64,000 nucleotides of DNA from contig NZ_RCWL01000002.1 of assembly GCF_003991195.1 (NCBI RefSeq), forward strand, positions 248,001 to 312,000, written 5' to 3'. The notes under the pieces were generated by a model. It was given only the letters and a program-made list of their open reading frames with translations. It ran no database searches and was not told where the DNA came from. Below, piece after piece: positions 25,766-35,089 of the stretch (position 1 is the first letter of the stretch; every line of letters begins with the position of its first letter). The DNA is from Gynurincola endophyticus (GTDB lineage: Bacteria; Bacteroidota; Bacteroidia; Chitinophagales; Chitinophagaceae). A program made the translations under genes and the position numbers.

Positions 25766-28700
25766 TTAATGTTCTGATGATTGTTTGTTTTTCGAAGGAA
25801 CAATCCATAGTAAGTAAATAACCGGTACGGTTAACAACGCAATGACCATGCTCCACACAACACCTAAAGCAATTACACTCGCCAGCGGGCTCCACATGGG
25901 CGAGCCGGATAAAATCATCGGTAATACACCGATTGCTGCTGCCATTGCGGTCAGAAAGATAGGGCGTAACCTGCGTTTTCCACTTTCAATAGCTGCCGTA
26001 CGCCAATCCATATCATGATGTTTTACCAACTCATGCACGTGGTCAATTAAGATAATCGCATTTCTCACCACTACTCCCGATAAACTGATCAGACCCACAA
26101 AAGCAGTGAAACCGAAGTTATTGCCGGTGATCAGGAGGCCGAACATTGCACCGAATAAACTCAGCGGAATAGTCATCATAATCAAAATAGCTTCTTTCAG
26201 ATTCTTAAATTGAAACAACAACGTAAAAAATATCAGCAATAAACTAATTAACAATGCTTTGATCATTTCAGAAAAAGTTTCTGCCTGGTTGCCATACTCC
26301 CCTGCATAAGAAATATGATATCCTACCGGTAAGTCAAGCTGATCGATCGCCGGTCGTATCTTTTTTAGTAATTCAGAAGGTACAGTATGCGGTGCTGCAT
26401 CACTCAGAACCGTCAATACCCTGACACCATTCAGATGCATTACAGTTCCGGTTTTCCATACAGGTTCAAGTGTGGCTATTTGTTCAAGCGGAACTTTCGC
26501 CCCGGTGGCCGGAGAGGTAATATACATCTGTTGTATATCATCGATTGATTGGTTTTCCGAGTCATTTAATTTTAGTATTACACCGATCGTATTTCTACCT
26601 TCACGTATACTGGTAACCGGAGCGCCTTTAAATCCTGCATATACAGACTTGGCAATCACTTCTGTAGTAAAGCCCAATCTTTCTGCAGACGGTTTGATTT
26701 GTATATCTATGCCGTAATAATCTTCTTTAAAATCGTTCTTAACCAGTCTGCTTTCGGGATATGAATGAATAATTGAATCAACCTGTTTACCAATAGCTTT
26801 CAGGTGTTGGATATCATCTCCCCAGATACGTACTTCAATCGGCGCTTTCAAGGGTTTTCCCTGTTGCATGAGGCGCACCTGCGGCCTTCCTTCCGGTACA
26901 GCGGCTTCTACCTTCTCAACAAGTTCAGCAGCAAATTCATCAGCAGCTTTTATACTCACGGTATTCACTACGATCTGCGCGTAGTTCGATACAGGAAATT
27001 CAGGTGAGAAGTTATAATAAAACCTGGGTGAAGAAGTACCTATGAAAGAAGCATAATTAACTACCCTGTCGTCAGATTTGATCAATGCCTCCAGTTTTTC
27101 CGTTGCTTTAGCTGTAGTACTGAAGCTGGTTTGACTCGGCATCCATAATTCTACCACAAACTGATTTCGTTCTGCGGCCGGGAAAAACTTCTCTTTAATG
27201 CCATATTTGTAAATACCGAACGCTAAAAATAACGGTACTATACTGAATAGAATGGTTGTTTTGGGATGTGTTATACACCAGTCTAATGCTTTGTTATACT
27301 GCTCCTGCATTTTATCAAGTACATTCCCTTTTTTTGGAGGTGCTTTCGGATCATGTAATCCTTTTTTGATAAACGTGAAGCACAATAAAGGTGTAAAAAA
27401 CATTGCCACAATAAATGACGATGAGAGTGCAATGGTTACGGTCCATGGTAAACTGCTGATAAACTCTCCTACCGGACCGGTTAGCGTAACCATTGGTAAA
27501 AAAGCCAGAATGATGGTGATGGTAGCCACAAAAATAGGAATAACCAGTTCACTGGCACTTTTCCAGGCAGCCTCCCACCTTTTCATACCTTTGTCCAGCA
27601 ATTCAACATAATTATCCGCTACTACGATAGCATCATCCACTACTAATCCAAGCACTACAATCAATGCAGCGAGCGATACCTGTTGTAATTCTATTCCGAA
27701 AAAGTTCATTAATGCCAGAGTAATGGCTACTGTCATAGGAATTGCCATCGCAGCTACTACTGCAATTCTGAACGGAAGCATTACAATAATTACCAACACT
27801 ACAGCTACAATAGCCAGAAAAAATTCTCTGATAAAGTGCGATATATTATCATCCACCATTTTCGGTTGATCGGCAATGGTAGTTATTTTAACATCCGAAG
27901 GCAACGTCGACTTAAAGGATTCTATTTTCTGATTTACAGCTTCACCGAATTTCACAATATTATTTCCGGCATTCATCTGAATGCTGATGATCATTGATTT
28001 TTCATCATTTACTTTGATCATACTGGTGGCATCCGCATAAGTTCTGGTAAGTGTTGCAATATCTTTCAGCTTTACTACAGAACCCGTTGAAGCGTACCCT
28101 ACAATCTGATTTCCTAATTCATCCAGCGTATTATAATATCCTTTTGTATAAAGCGGTACTGTATAAGAAGACATCTCTATGTCTCCCGTAGGGAAAATAT
28201 CATTCTGCGATTGCAGAATTTTAATAACATCCAGTTGTTGAATACCGTATTGAGCCAGTTTTGCAGAATTCGTAGTTACCTGAATCTGTTCTTTTAACTC
28301 TCCTTCCCGTTTTACTTTTGAAACAGAAGGAACTGAACGTAACTGATCTTCCAACCGCTGTGCATAGAATTTCAACTGTTCGTAAGAAAGAGTCTTACCA
28401 GAAATTCCTACAATCATTGCTTCTGTATCTCCGAAGTCGGAGTTTACTATTGGCCCGATTACACCATCGGGTAAGTCAATCTGTTTTGCCAGTAATAGCT
28501 GCTCACGGAGTTTACTCCAGAACATATCCGGATTCTGAACATTATCTGCCAGTTCTACAGTAATCACCATTTTACCGTCTTCTGAAGAGGAATAAGTTTT
28601 TTCTTTTTTTACTTCCTCATAACGGAATAAGTATTCTTCTACTTTTCTGGTGAGCTGCTCTTCTACCTGGGTAGAACTTGCACCGGGATAATAAGCAATC

Positions 28701-28840
28701 ACCAATCCTAAACGAACAGTAATTTTGGGATCTTCCCTTCTCGACATGTTTAACAGCGAGTATACACCGACGGCAAAAAACAAGAAGAGTACCGATAGTG
28801 TAACCTGTTTATATTTAAGTGATTTTTCTACAAAATTCAT
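25766..28840 (-). CDS. RND-family efflux pump inner-membrane subunit
   Basis: 1024 residues, 12 transmembrane helices with two large periplasmic loops, as in AcrB/MexB. Proton-relay region in TM4 reads LGLVVDDAIVVADNYVELLD with the pair Asp-Asp, as in hydrophobe/amphiphile (HAE) pumps and unlike the single Asp of CzcA-type metal pumps. The start is MNFVEKSLKYKQVTLSVLF, typical of Bacteroidota RND proteins. Other clear blocks are SRREDPKI near the start, PAERNQFVVELWMP and GNNFGFTAFVGLISLSGVVV. Uses the proton gradient to drive out drugs, dyes, bile-like compounds or solvents; substrate is not deducible. Middle gene of adaptor-pump-duct operon. Confidence 0.96.
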   Translation of the reverse strand: MNFVEKSLKYKQVTLSVLFLFFAVGVYSLLNMSRREDPKITVRLGLVIAYYPGASSTQVEEQLTRKVEEYLFRYEEVKKEKTYSSSEDGKMVITVELADNVQNPDMFWSKLREQLLLAKQIDLPDGVIGPIVNSDFGDTEAMIVGISGKTLSYEQLKFYAQRLEDQLRSVPSVSKVKREGELKEQIQVTTNSAKLAQYGIQQLDVIKILQSQNDIFPTGDIEMSSYTVPLYTKGYYNTLDELGNQIVGYASTGSVVKLKDIATLTRTYADATSMIKVNDEKSMIISIQMNAGNNIVKFGEAVNQKIESFKSTLPSDVKITTIADQPKMVDDNISHFIREFFLAIVAVVLVIIVMLPFRIAVVAAMAIPMTVAITLALMNFFGIELQQVSLAALIVVLGLVVDDAIVVADNYVELLDKGMKRWEAAWKSASELVIPIFVATITIILAFLPMVTLTGPVGEFISSLPWTVTIALSSSFIVAMFFTPLLCFTFIKKGLHDPKAPPKKGNVLDKMQEQYNKALDWCITHPKTTILFSIVPLFLAFGIYKYGIKEKFFPAAERNQFVVELWMPSQTSFSTTAKATEKLEALIKSDDRVVNYASFIGTSSPRFYYNFSPEFPVSNYAQIVVNTVSIKAADEFAAELVEKVEAAVPEGRPQVRLMQQGKPLKAPIEVRIWGDDIQHLKAIGKQVDSIIHSYPESRLVKNDFKEDYYGIDIQIKPSAERLGFTTEVIAKSVYAGFKGAPVTSIREGRNTIGVILKLNDSENQSIDDIQQMYITSPATGAKVPLEQIATLEPVWKTGTVMHLNGVRVLTVLSDAAPHTVPSELLKKIRPAIDQLDLPVGYHISYAGEYGNQAETFSEMIKALLISLLLIFFTLLFQFKNLKEAILIMMTIPLSLFGAMFGLLITGNNFGFTAFVGLISLSGVVVRNAIILIDHVHELVKHHDMDWRTAAIESGKRRLRPIFLTAMAAAIGVLPMILSGSPMWSPLASVIALGVVWSMVIALLTVPVIYLLWIVPSKNKQSSEH

Positions 28841-28848
28841 CGTCTTAA

Positions 28849-29892
28849 TTAATTAGTTGTAATCGTAATAAAACTACCGTTTGCTAATTTTTGCTGGCCG
28901 CCGGAAACAATTGTTTCACCGGCAGCTAATCCGGTTATTACTTCTACGTTTTCACCATTAATAGCTCCGATACTGATATTACGCTGAAATGCCTGTCCTT
29001 TTTCTTTATCTACGGTATATACATACGTTTGCCCTTCCGTAGTTCTGATAATTGTGCTTAAAGGAACCTGTAAGATTGACTTTTTCTGCTGACCGGATAA
29101 TTGTACGTCGGCGATCATACCGGGTTTTATCTTAAGTTGTGGATTATCTATTTCAATACGAATAGTAAAAGCTCTTGTAGTTGCTTCAGCTGCGCCGGCT
29201 ATTTCTTTTACTTTTCCGGTAAAAGTTTCACCCAATGCGCTGATACTAACAGTAGCGGTTTGTCCTATTCTCACATCCTGCAATTGAGTTTCAGGCAAGT
29301 AAGCATTTACTTTCACTTTATTAATATCTGCCAGCACCACAATCGGATAACCGGTACTAACAATTTCTCCATTCTCGGATAACTTTTTCAGTACTACACC
29401 GGTTATAGGTGCATACAAACGGGTATCAGTAAGGTTTTTTTGCTGAAGTTTTTGCTGAGTTAAAGCCGACTGCAATGTATATTCAACTTTTTTAAAATCG
29501 CTTTCGCTTACACTATTACGTTCGTGTAAGATTTTAATACGCTGAAACTCATCTTCTACCTGTTTTACCTGTACGTCGGCCATTTCTTTTGCAATCTGAT
29601 AGTTTGCCGGGTCTAATTGAGCAACCAGTTGCCCTTTTGAGATACGATCTCCTTCGTTCCAGCCGAATTGCTGAATTTTTCCTGCTACAAGAAAGCCTAG
29701 CTTCACAGTGGTATTCGCGTCAATATTTCCGCTCAGCTGCAATGCCGATTGTACGGAATCATATTGAACGGTATAAGTAATCACCGGAATTGTTCTGGGT
29801 GATACCGCATCAGCACCTGGAGTTTGTTTACAAGCTGCCAAAATAACTACCACAGTCAATGTCAGCATAAAAGAGTATTTAAATCTCATCAT
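28849..29892 (-). CDS. RND efflux periplasmic adaptor (membrane fusion lipoprotein)
   Basis: 347 residues. Lipoprotein signal MMRFKYSFMLTLTVVVILAA followed by the lipid Cys in LAACKQ. HlyD/AcrA-like order: lipoyl half-motif GFLVAGKIQQFGWNEGDRIS, coiled hairpin (VQVKQVEDEFQRIKILHERN), second lipoyl half (LYAPITGVVLKKLSENGEI), beta-barrel (GQTATVSISALGETFTGKV), membrane-proximal domain (VEVITGLAAGETIVSGG). Bridges the RND pump and TolC duct. First gene of the operon, 8 bp before the pump gene. ATG 29892 and 29889 are adjacent; the choice does not matter. The nearest regulator is the Crp/Fnr gene at 30088, on the same strand 195 bp upstream. Confidence 0.94.
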   Translation of the reverse strand: MMRFKYSFMLTLTVVVILAACKQTPGADAVSPRTIPVITYTVQYDSVQSALQLSGNIDANTTVKLGFLVAGKIQQFGWNEGDRISKGQLVAQLDPANYQIAKEMADVQVKQVEDEFQRIKILHERNSVSESDFKKVEYTLQSALTQQKLQQKNLTDTRLYAPITGVVLKKLSENGEIVSTGYPIVVLADINKVKVNAYLPETQLQDVRIGQTATVSISALGETFTGKVKEIAGAAEATTRAFTIRIEIDNPQLKIKPGMIADVQLSGQQKKSILQVPLSTIIRTTEGQTYVYTVDKEKGQAFQRNISIGAINGENVEVITGLAAGETIVSGGQQKLANGSFITITTN

Positions 29893-30087
29893 TGAATATT
29901 ATTTATTCTCAATCAGATAATATGTTTATAAATCAGGTATCTGAATACCATTCATCAACGGATGGGTAAAGGTGCAAGTTAGATACAGACAAAATGCAGT
30001 TTTATTGCAATTGTTCTGCAATACAAAGGACGTGAAGAATAGGGGAAGATTTTTTAATCTATATTAAAAAATGGATGTTTCCACGGG

Positions 30088-30654
30088 TTAATCCATGTTT
30101 TTAGACCGGATTACGCTAAGGGTTTGTTGGGTAATGCCCAGATAAGAGGCGATATCACCTAAAGGGGCTCTTAACAAAATATCAGGATTAGATTCTAACA
30201 GAGCACTATACCGTTCCTGGGCAGACTGAAATTGCAGCGAGTTTAATCGCTGAGAGAGCTTTTTAATAACATTCGTCAGAATGTTACGTACTAATGCCTG
30301 AATTTTTAAATCGTTATCGATATAGCTTTCAATAGACGTGTAATCGACTACTTTCAGTACGGTCGGCTCAACAGTTTCAAGATAATAGGGGAAATTATTT
30401 TCGAGAAATATATTTTCAACGGGGGCAAAGAAGGATTTTTCAGCGAAAAACATATGGGTAATGTCTTTCGTTTCCTTGTAGTAATAAACGCGTAACAGTC
30501 CTTTCTCGATATAGAAAACTTTTTTAGACTTGGATCCTACCTTCAATAGTTCATAGCCTTTAGGTAACTCTAAAGTTTCAAACAGGCTTTCTAACAGGTC
30601 GATGTATTCGCAGGAAAGCCCCACTTCTTTATGAAAATAATCTTTTAAAAGCAT
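30088..30654 (-). CDS. Crp/Fnr-family transcriptional regulator
   Basis: 188 residues. N-terminal cyclic-nucleotide-binding-like beta-roll (YELLKVGSKSKKVFYIEKGL and FFAEKSFFAPVENIFL), with the cAMP-binding RES motif absent, so the ligand is unknown or none. C-terminal HTH is short: PLGDIASYLGITQQTLSVIR. This is the common Bacteroidota small Crp-like type. It lies just upstream of the efflux operon on the same strand and may control it, or is an independent gene. A second member of the same subfamily is at 44233. Start ATG 30654 follows an A-rich leader. Confidence 0.88.
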   Translation of the reverse strand: MLLKDYFHKEVGLSCEYIDLLESLFETLELPKGYELLKVGSKSKKVFYIEKGLLRVYYYKETKDITHMFFAEKSFFAPVENIFLENNFPYYLETVEPTVLKVVDYTSIESYIDNDLKIQALVRNILTNVIKKLSQRLNSLQFQSAQERYSALLESNPDILLRAPLGDIASYLGITQQTLSVIRSKNMD

Positions 30655-30749
30655 TCTCTCTCAACTACGATAAAGGTACAGATAAGTTAATGAATTTGGC
30701 GGAGATTTGATCAACAGAGATAAAGATTTTTCAGTAGTGTTCCTGTAAA

Positions 30750-30779
30750 TAAAAAAGCTGCTTCGCAGGAAGCAGCTTT
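30750..30779 (-). terminator. Terminator of the pyrR-pyrB-coaD-thioesterase run
   Basis: AAAGCTGCTT-CGCAGG-AAGCAGCTTT is a perfect 10-bp stem; the minus strand continues with TTTATTTAC. It overlaps the stop codon of the thioesterase gene. Confidence 0.85.
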
Positions 30780-31200
30780 AAGCTTTTATGACGGCAACCG
30801 TGAGCCGGCTGATACAAATCAATTTATCTCTTTCATCGGTAATTTTTATTTCCCATACCTGAGTGGTTCTACCGATATGGATAGGTTTTGTTATACCGGT
30901 TACATAGCCTGAAGTAGCACTGCGGAGGTGGTTTGCATTTATATCCAACCCAACGCATTTAAACTGCTTATCGTCAACTGTTAAAGCTGCAGCAACACTT
31001 CCTAATGTTTCGGCCAGCACACACGAAGCGCCGCCGTGTAACAAACCATAAGGTTGTTTCGTACGATGATCAACAGGCATCGTTGCTTTCAGGTAATCAT
31101 CACCGATTTCAGTAAACCGGATACCAATTAGTTCACCGATTGTATTTTTACCCAATGCATTGATCGCATCGAGGTGTAAATCGTTTCTAAACCAAACCAT
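30778..31200 (-). CDS. Hotdog-fold (PaaI/YdiI-like) acyl-CoA thioesterase
   Basis: 140 residues, standard for the family. Motif YGLLHGGASCVLAETLGSVA matches the PaaI/YdiI active site: HGG then Glu as catalytic base (here Glu in LAETLG). Preceded by LKATMPVDHRTKQPYG. Hydrolyses acyl-CoA or aroyl-CoA thioesters; the substrate could be 1,4-dihydroxy-2-naphthoyl-CoA (menaquinone route) as in many Bacteroidota, but no men genes are nearby. Cytosolic tetramer. Only 3 bp separate it from coaD upstream, so probably co-transcribed. Start ATG 31200 gives MVWFRNDLHLDAIN, usual for the family. Confidence 0.9.
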   Translation of the reverse strand: MVWFRNDLHLDAINALGKNTIGELIGIRFTEIGDDYLKATMPVDHRTKQPYGLLHGGASCVLAETLGSVAAALTVDDKQFKCVGLDINANHLRSATSGYVTGITKPIHIGRTTQVWEIKITDERDKLICISRLTVAVIKA

Positions 31201-31203
31201 AAT

Positions 31204-31680
31204 TTATTTTACTTTTTTGACGTCGCGGGCTACTGCGTCGGGTAAAAACTGTGCAACATCCCCACCATTACTAAGTACATCGCGTACCAGGGTGGATGCT
31301 ACAGAAGTATACTGCGGTAAACAGGTTAAAAAGATGGTTTCGATATTCGGAGCAATAGACCGGTTCATATCCGCTATCGCTTTTTCATATTCAAAGTCAT
31401 TCACATAACGGATTCCTCTGAGAATAAAGTTTGCGTTGTATTTCTGGCAACTGTCAACCGTGAGTCCTTCGTACACAATTGCCGAAACTTTAGCATTTCC
31501 GGCAAAGATTTCTTTTACCCAGGCAACTCTTTGTTCTTCTGAAAACATCGGCTTTTTGTTAATATTCCGGCCAATACCGATAATCAACTGATCAAAAAGC
31601 GGTAGTGCCCGGTTAATAATATCCAAATGCCCGATGGTAATGGGGTCAAAAGTTCCGGGAAAAAAAGCAATTCTTTGCAT
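31204..31680 (-). CDS. coaD: Phosphopantetheine adenylyltransferase
   Basis: Adenylates 4'-phosphopantetheine to dephospho-CoA, penultimate CoA step. 158 residues. The nucleotidyltransferase motif GTFDPITIGHLDII (T/HxGH) lies at 9-22, and ISS-like TSVASTLVRDVL appears at the end as substrate-binding site. Between pyrB (9 bp upstream) and the thioesterase (3 bp downstream): an operon of unrelated core genes. Start ATG 31680. Confidence 0.97.
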   Translation of the reverse strand: MQRIAFFPGTFDPITIGHLDIINRALPLFDQLIIGIGRNINKKPMFSEEQRVAWVKEIFAGNAKVSAIVYEGLTVDSCQKYNANFILRGIRYVNDFEYEKAIADMNRSIAPNIETIFLTCLPQYTSVASTLVRDVLSNGGDVAQFLPDAVARDVKKVK

Positions 31681-31689
31681 AGGCTAAGT

Positions 31690-32625
31690 TTAAGAAGTAA
31701 CCGGTTTGTTACCTGATAATAAATACAATGCTGCCATACGAACCGCTACACCGTTTTCTACCTGCTGCAATATGATGGATTGTTTGCTATCAGCAACATC
31801 GCTGTCTAACTCGACCCCTCTGTTAATCGGGCCCGGGTGCATTACAACGATTTCTTTGTTAAGATTATCTAGTATATTTTTATTGATTCCGTAACTCAGG
31901 TTGTATTCTCTTAAGGTAGAGAACAGTACCTGATTCTGGCGTTCCAGCTGAATTCTTAATACGTTAGCCACATCACACCATTCCAATGCTTTTTTCAGGT
32001 TGTATTCGACTCTTACATCAAAAGCTTCCTGAACGTATTTCGGAATGAGGGTGGGTGGTCCGGCAAGGGTTACTTCCGCTCCCATTTTCTTGAGAAGATA
32101 CATATTACTCATTGCTACTCTGGAGTGCATGATATCACCGATAATCGCGACTTTCAGCCCTTCTAAAGTACCGAATTTTTCTACCATTGAAAAAGCGTCT
32201 AACAAGCCTTGCGTCGGGTGTTCATTGATACCGTCGCCGGCATTGATAATTGCCGCAGGAATATGTTGTGCCAGAAAGTGTGGTGCTCCGGTAGCGCTGT
32301 GGCGCATTACGACCATATCCACTTTCATTGAAAGGATATTATTGACAGTATCCAGCAAACTCTCTCCTTTTTTTACGGAAGAGCTTCCTGCTGTAAAGTT
32401 AATCGTATCCGCACTTAAACGTTTTTCTGCTAATTCGAACGATATCCTTGTTCTGGTAGAATTCTCGAAGAATAAATTGACGATGGTCACGTCTCTTAGA
32501 GACGGAACTTTCTTAATAGGTCTTTGCAAGACTTCTTTAAATTCTTTTGCTGTATCAAGAATTAACTGAATGTCTTGAGGAGTTAGCTCCCTGATGCCGA
32601 GTAAATGTTTTACTGAGAGTTGCAT
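31690..32625 (-). CDS. pyrB: Aspartate carbamoyltransferase, catalytic subunit
   Basis: Condenses carbamoyl phosphate with aspartate to form N-carbamoyl-L-aspartate, first committed pyrimidine step. 311 residues from ATG 32625; a TTG 12 nt upstream is also in frame but less likely. Carbamoyl-phosphate loop FFENSTRTRISFELA and the Asp-side HPTQGLLDAFSM are intact, as are MHPGPINRGVELD and VAIIGDIMHSRVAMSN. No regulatory pyrI subunit is encoded nearby, so this belongs to the class lacking allosteric chains, fitting with PyrR control. It follows pyrR with a 100-bp gap. Confidence 0.97.
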   Translation of the reverse strand: MQLSVKHLLGIRELTPQDIQLILDTAKEFKEVLQRPIKKVPSLRDVTIVNLFFENSTRTRISFELAEKRLSADTINFTAGSSSVKKGESLLDTVNNILSMKVDMVVMRHSATGAPHFLAQHIPAAIINAGDGINEHPTQGLLDAFSMVEKFGTLEGLKVAIIGDIMHSRVAMSNMYLLKKMGAEVTLAGPPTLIPKYVQEAFDVRVEYNLKKALEWCDVANVLRIQLERQNQVLFSTLREYNLSYGINKNILDNLNKEIVVMHPGPINRGVELDSDVADSKQSIILQQVENGVAVRMAALYLLSGNKPVTS

Positions 32626-32725
32626 GTCGGGAAGCAAAATTAAAGTTTATTAATTAAAGTCAATGAAGTTCTATTCATTTTTTTCTGTTCTATTACAATT
32701 AGGAAACTGATTGTCAGGTGATAAT

Positions 32726-33247
32726 TTATTGAAGTACAACTTCATCAATACCATCTTTTGCTTTCCATTTCACAAAAACTTTCTGTGAAATGATACTGTC
32801 TATCGATTTTCCTACATAGTCGGCCTGAATAGGTAATTGTCTGCTGAAGCGTCTGTCGACCAATACACACAGCTCAACTTTTGCCGGTCTTCCGAAGTCA
32901 AGCAACGCGTCCAGTGCCGCACGGATGGTTCTGCCGGTCCATAAAACATCATCGATCAGCACTACATTTTTGCCTTCAATACTGAAGTTAATCGAGGTCT
33001 GGTTCGGCACATGGAGGTTATTTCTCACGTCATCCCGATAAAAAGTAATATCCAGTTTACCGTAATTAATTTTGTCGGCAGGTACCAGTTGTTGAATTTC
33101 TTTCACTACCTGATCGCTCACATAAACACCTCTCGGCTGTATTCCGATCAGAACAGTATTTTCCAAGTCAGAATGATTTTCCAGAATCTGGTGCCCAAGA
33201 CGTTTGATCGTGATGGCGATCTGTTGTTCGTTCAGTACTGTTTTCAA
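32726..33247 (-). CDS. pyrR: PyrR: pyrimidine regulator/uracil phosphoribosyltransferase
   Basis: 173 residues, type I PRTase fold. The PRPP loop is NVVLIDDVLWTGRTIRAALD (Asp-Asp, then T-G-R-T), and GIQPRGVYVSDQVVKEI and RREVELCVLVDRR-like pieces are present. In Firmicutes PyrR is an RNA-binding attenuator that senses UMP/PRPP; in Bacteroidota its regulatory role is less clear. It leads the pyrR-pyrB run. In the pyrR-pyrB gap I saw only AATGAA...TTCATT, not the typical PyrR-binding loop. Start ATG 33247; the leader before it is T-rich on the plus strand. Confidence 0.94.
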   Translation of the reverse strand: MKTVLNEQQIAITIKRLGHQILENHSDLENTVLIGIQPRGVYVSDQVVKEIQQLVPADKINYGKLDITFYRDDVRNNLHVPNQTSINFSIEGKNVVLIDDVLWTGRTIRAALDALLDFGRPAKVELCVLVDRRFSRQLPIQADYVGKSIDSIISQKVFVKWKAKDGIDEVVLQ

Positions 33248-33341
33248 GTAGTATTTTTTTTATAAAATTACAGCCATTTCATTAAAGTAGAAAGAGAAAG
33301 GGCTTCTATTTTCGTTATTCCCGCTTGTATCCGCCTGCAGC

Positions 33342-33384
33342 AACAAAAATCCCCTACTCTCTTTACAAAAGACAGTAAGGGATT
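33342..33384 (-). terminator. Terminator after pruA
   Basis: AATCCCCTACT (33349-33359) pairs with AGTAAGGGATT (33374-33384) with one G-U pair; the minus strand continues TTTTTGTTG. It separates the prfB-pruA pair from pyrR. Confidence 0.8.
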
Positions 33385-33428
33385 CAGATCGTAAAAATTA
33401 AAGTTCATTTATCATTGACGCTTTACGG

Positions 33429-35060
33429 TTATGCTTCTTTCATGAAAGGATAAGCATAATCAGTTGGCGGAGCGAATGTTTCTTTTACAGTTCTGGCACT
33501 TAACCAACGATACAGATTCAACATTGAACCGGCTTTATCGTTTGTTCCGGATGCACGGGCACCACCGAATGGTTGCTGACCCACTACAGCACCGGTAGGT
33601 TTATCATTGATGTAGAAATTTCCGGCAGCATCTCTTAATCTTTCGCTCGCCAGTTCAATAGCATACCGGTCGCGCGAAATAATAGATCCTGTCAGTGCGT
33701 AAGGAGAAGTTGTATTTACCAGCTCCAGTGTTGCTTCAAACTCATTTTCAGGATATACATGCACGGTTAATACCGGTCCGAAAATTTCTTCACACATAGT
33801 AACAAATTTCGGATCTTTCGCTTCAATCACAGTAGGCTCAACGAACCACCCTTTTGATGAATCGGCATTACCTCCTACCCAGATAGAAGCATCTGAAGAG
33901 TTTTTCGCTTTTGCTAAATAGCTTTCGATATTTTTAAAGCTTTTTTCATCAATAACCGCATTTACAAAATTGGTGAAATCTTCTACGGTACCCATTTTAA
34001 AGCTTTTTACACCAGCTACTAATTTTTCTTTTACGGCAGCTGCAATGTTAGAAGGAATGTAAGCTCTGGATGCAGCTGAACATTTTTGTCCCTGAAATTC
34101 AAATGCTCCTCTTAATAATGCAGTAACTACAATATCTACATCGGCTGAAGGATGAACCATTACAAAATCTTTACCGCCTGTTTCACCAACGATGCGCGGA
34201 TAAGATTTATAGTTGTTCATATTCTTACCGATTGTTTCCCACATTTTATTGAATACACCGGTTGATCCTGTAAAGTGCACACCGGCAAAGTCGCGGTGTG
34301 AGAAACAAACATCACCAATCACCGGTCCGTCAACATATACCAGGTTGATCACTCCATCCGGCAAACCGGCTTCTTTCAAAATACGCATAAACATTTGTGC
34401 GGAATATACCTGCGTATTAGCAGGTTTCCACACTACTACGTTTCCGCATAATGCAGCTGAAGCAGGTAAATTACCGCCGATTGCAGTGAAGTTGAATGGC
34501 GTTACTGCCAGTACAAATCCTTCCAAAGGCCGGTATTCTACTCTATTGTGCATACCTGGCCCGCTGATCGGCTGCTGACGGTAAATTTCACTTAAAAAAT
34601 GCACGTTAAATCTTAGAAAGTCGATTAACTCACAAGCTGCGTCGATTTCGGCCTGATAAGCATTTTTAGATTGCCCCAGCATAGTGGTAGCGTTCATATA
34701 CGGACGATATTTCGTTGCAATCAGGTCGGCTGCTTTCAGAAAAATGCCTGCACGTGCTTCCCAGCTCAAACTGCTCCATTCTTTTTTAGCAGCCAGTGCT
34801 GCTTCGATTGCTTGCTTTACGTGTGATGCATCACCTTTATGAAACTGACCTAATACATGTGCGGTTTCATGAGGAGGGCGGATGTTTTCTGTTTTACCGG
34901 TACGAACTTCTTCGCCACCGATATACATTGGAATATCTAAAGTTTGTGATTTTAATTCAGCTAACACTGCTTTCAAAGTTGCTTTTTCAGCAGAAGCAGG
35001 TGCATAGTTCAACACAGGTTCATTAGCGGGTAAAGGATATGAAAAATAGCCGGTGTTCAT
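33429..35060 (-). CDS. pruA: L-glutamate gamma-semialdehyde (1-pyrroline-5-carboxylate) dehydrogenase
   Basis: Oxidises glutamate semialdehyde to glutamate with NAD+, second step of proline use. 543 residues. N-terminal MNTGYFSYPLPANEPVLNYA and the IPMYIGGEEVRTG region match the eukaryotic-type P5C dehydrogenase family. Catalytic Cys lies in FQGQKCSAASRAYIP and the general base Glu in VGETGGKDF. Near the end AVVGQQPFGGARASGTNDKA is diagnostic of P5CDH. Monofunctional: there is no proline dehydrogenase domain. It follows prfB by 29 bp and is probably co-transcribed with it. A terminator follows. Confidence 0.96.
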   Translation of the reverse strand: MNTGYFSYPLPANEPVLNYAPASAEKATLKAVLAELKSQTLDIPMYIGGEEVRTGKTENIRPPHETAHVLGQFHKGDASHVKQAIEAALAAKKEWSSLSWEARAGIFLKAADLIATKYRPYMNATTMLGQSKNAYQAEIDAACELIDFLRFNVHFLSEIYRQQPISGPGMHNRVEYRPLEGFVLAVTPFNFTAIGGNLPASAALCGNVVVWKPANTQVYSAQMFMRILKEAGLPDGVINLVYVDGPVIGDVCFSHRDFAGVHFTGSTGVFNKMWETIGKNMNNYKSYPRIVGETGGKDFVMVHPSADVDIVVTALLRGAFEFQGQKCSAASRAYIPSNIAAAVKEKLVAGVKSFKMGTVEDFTNFVNAVIDEKSFKNIESYLAKAKNSSDASIWVGGNADSSKGWFVEPTVIEAKDPKFVTMCEEIFGPVLTVHVYPENEFEATLELVNTTSPYALTGSIISRDRYAIELASERLRDAAGNFYINDKPTGAVVGQQPFGGARASGTNDKAGSMLNLYRWLSARTVKETFAPPTDYAYPFMKEA

Positions 35061-35089
35061 AATGTAATTTTTAACTATAAAAAATATGA

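Noticed and set aside
25766-28840. Heavy-metal (CzcA-type) RND pump
   Set aside because: TM4 carries the Asp-Asp pair of HAE pumps rather than the metal-pump motif.
32626-32725. PyrR-binding attenuator before pyrB
   Set aside because: Only a short AATGAA/TTCATT hairpin is present; the conserved PyrR loop sequence was not found.
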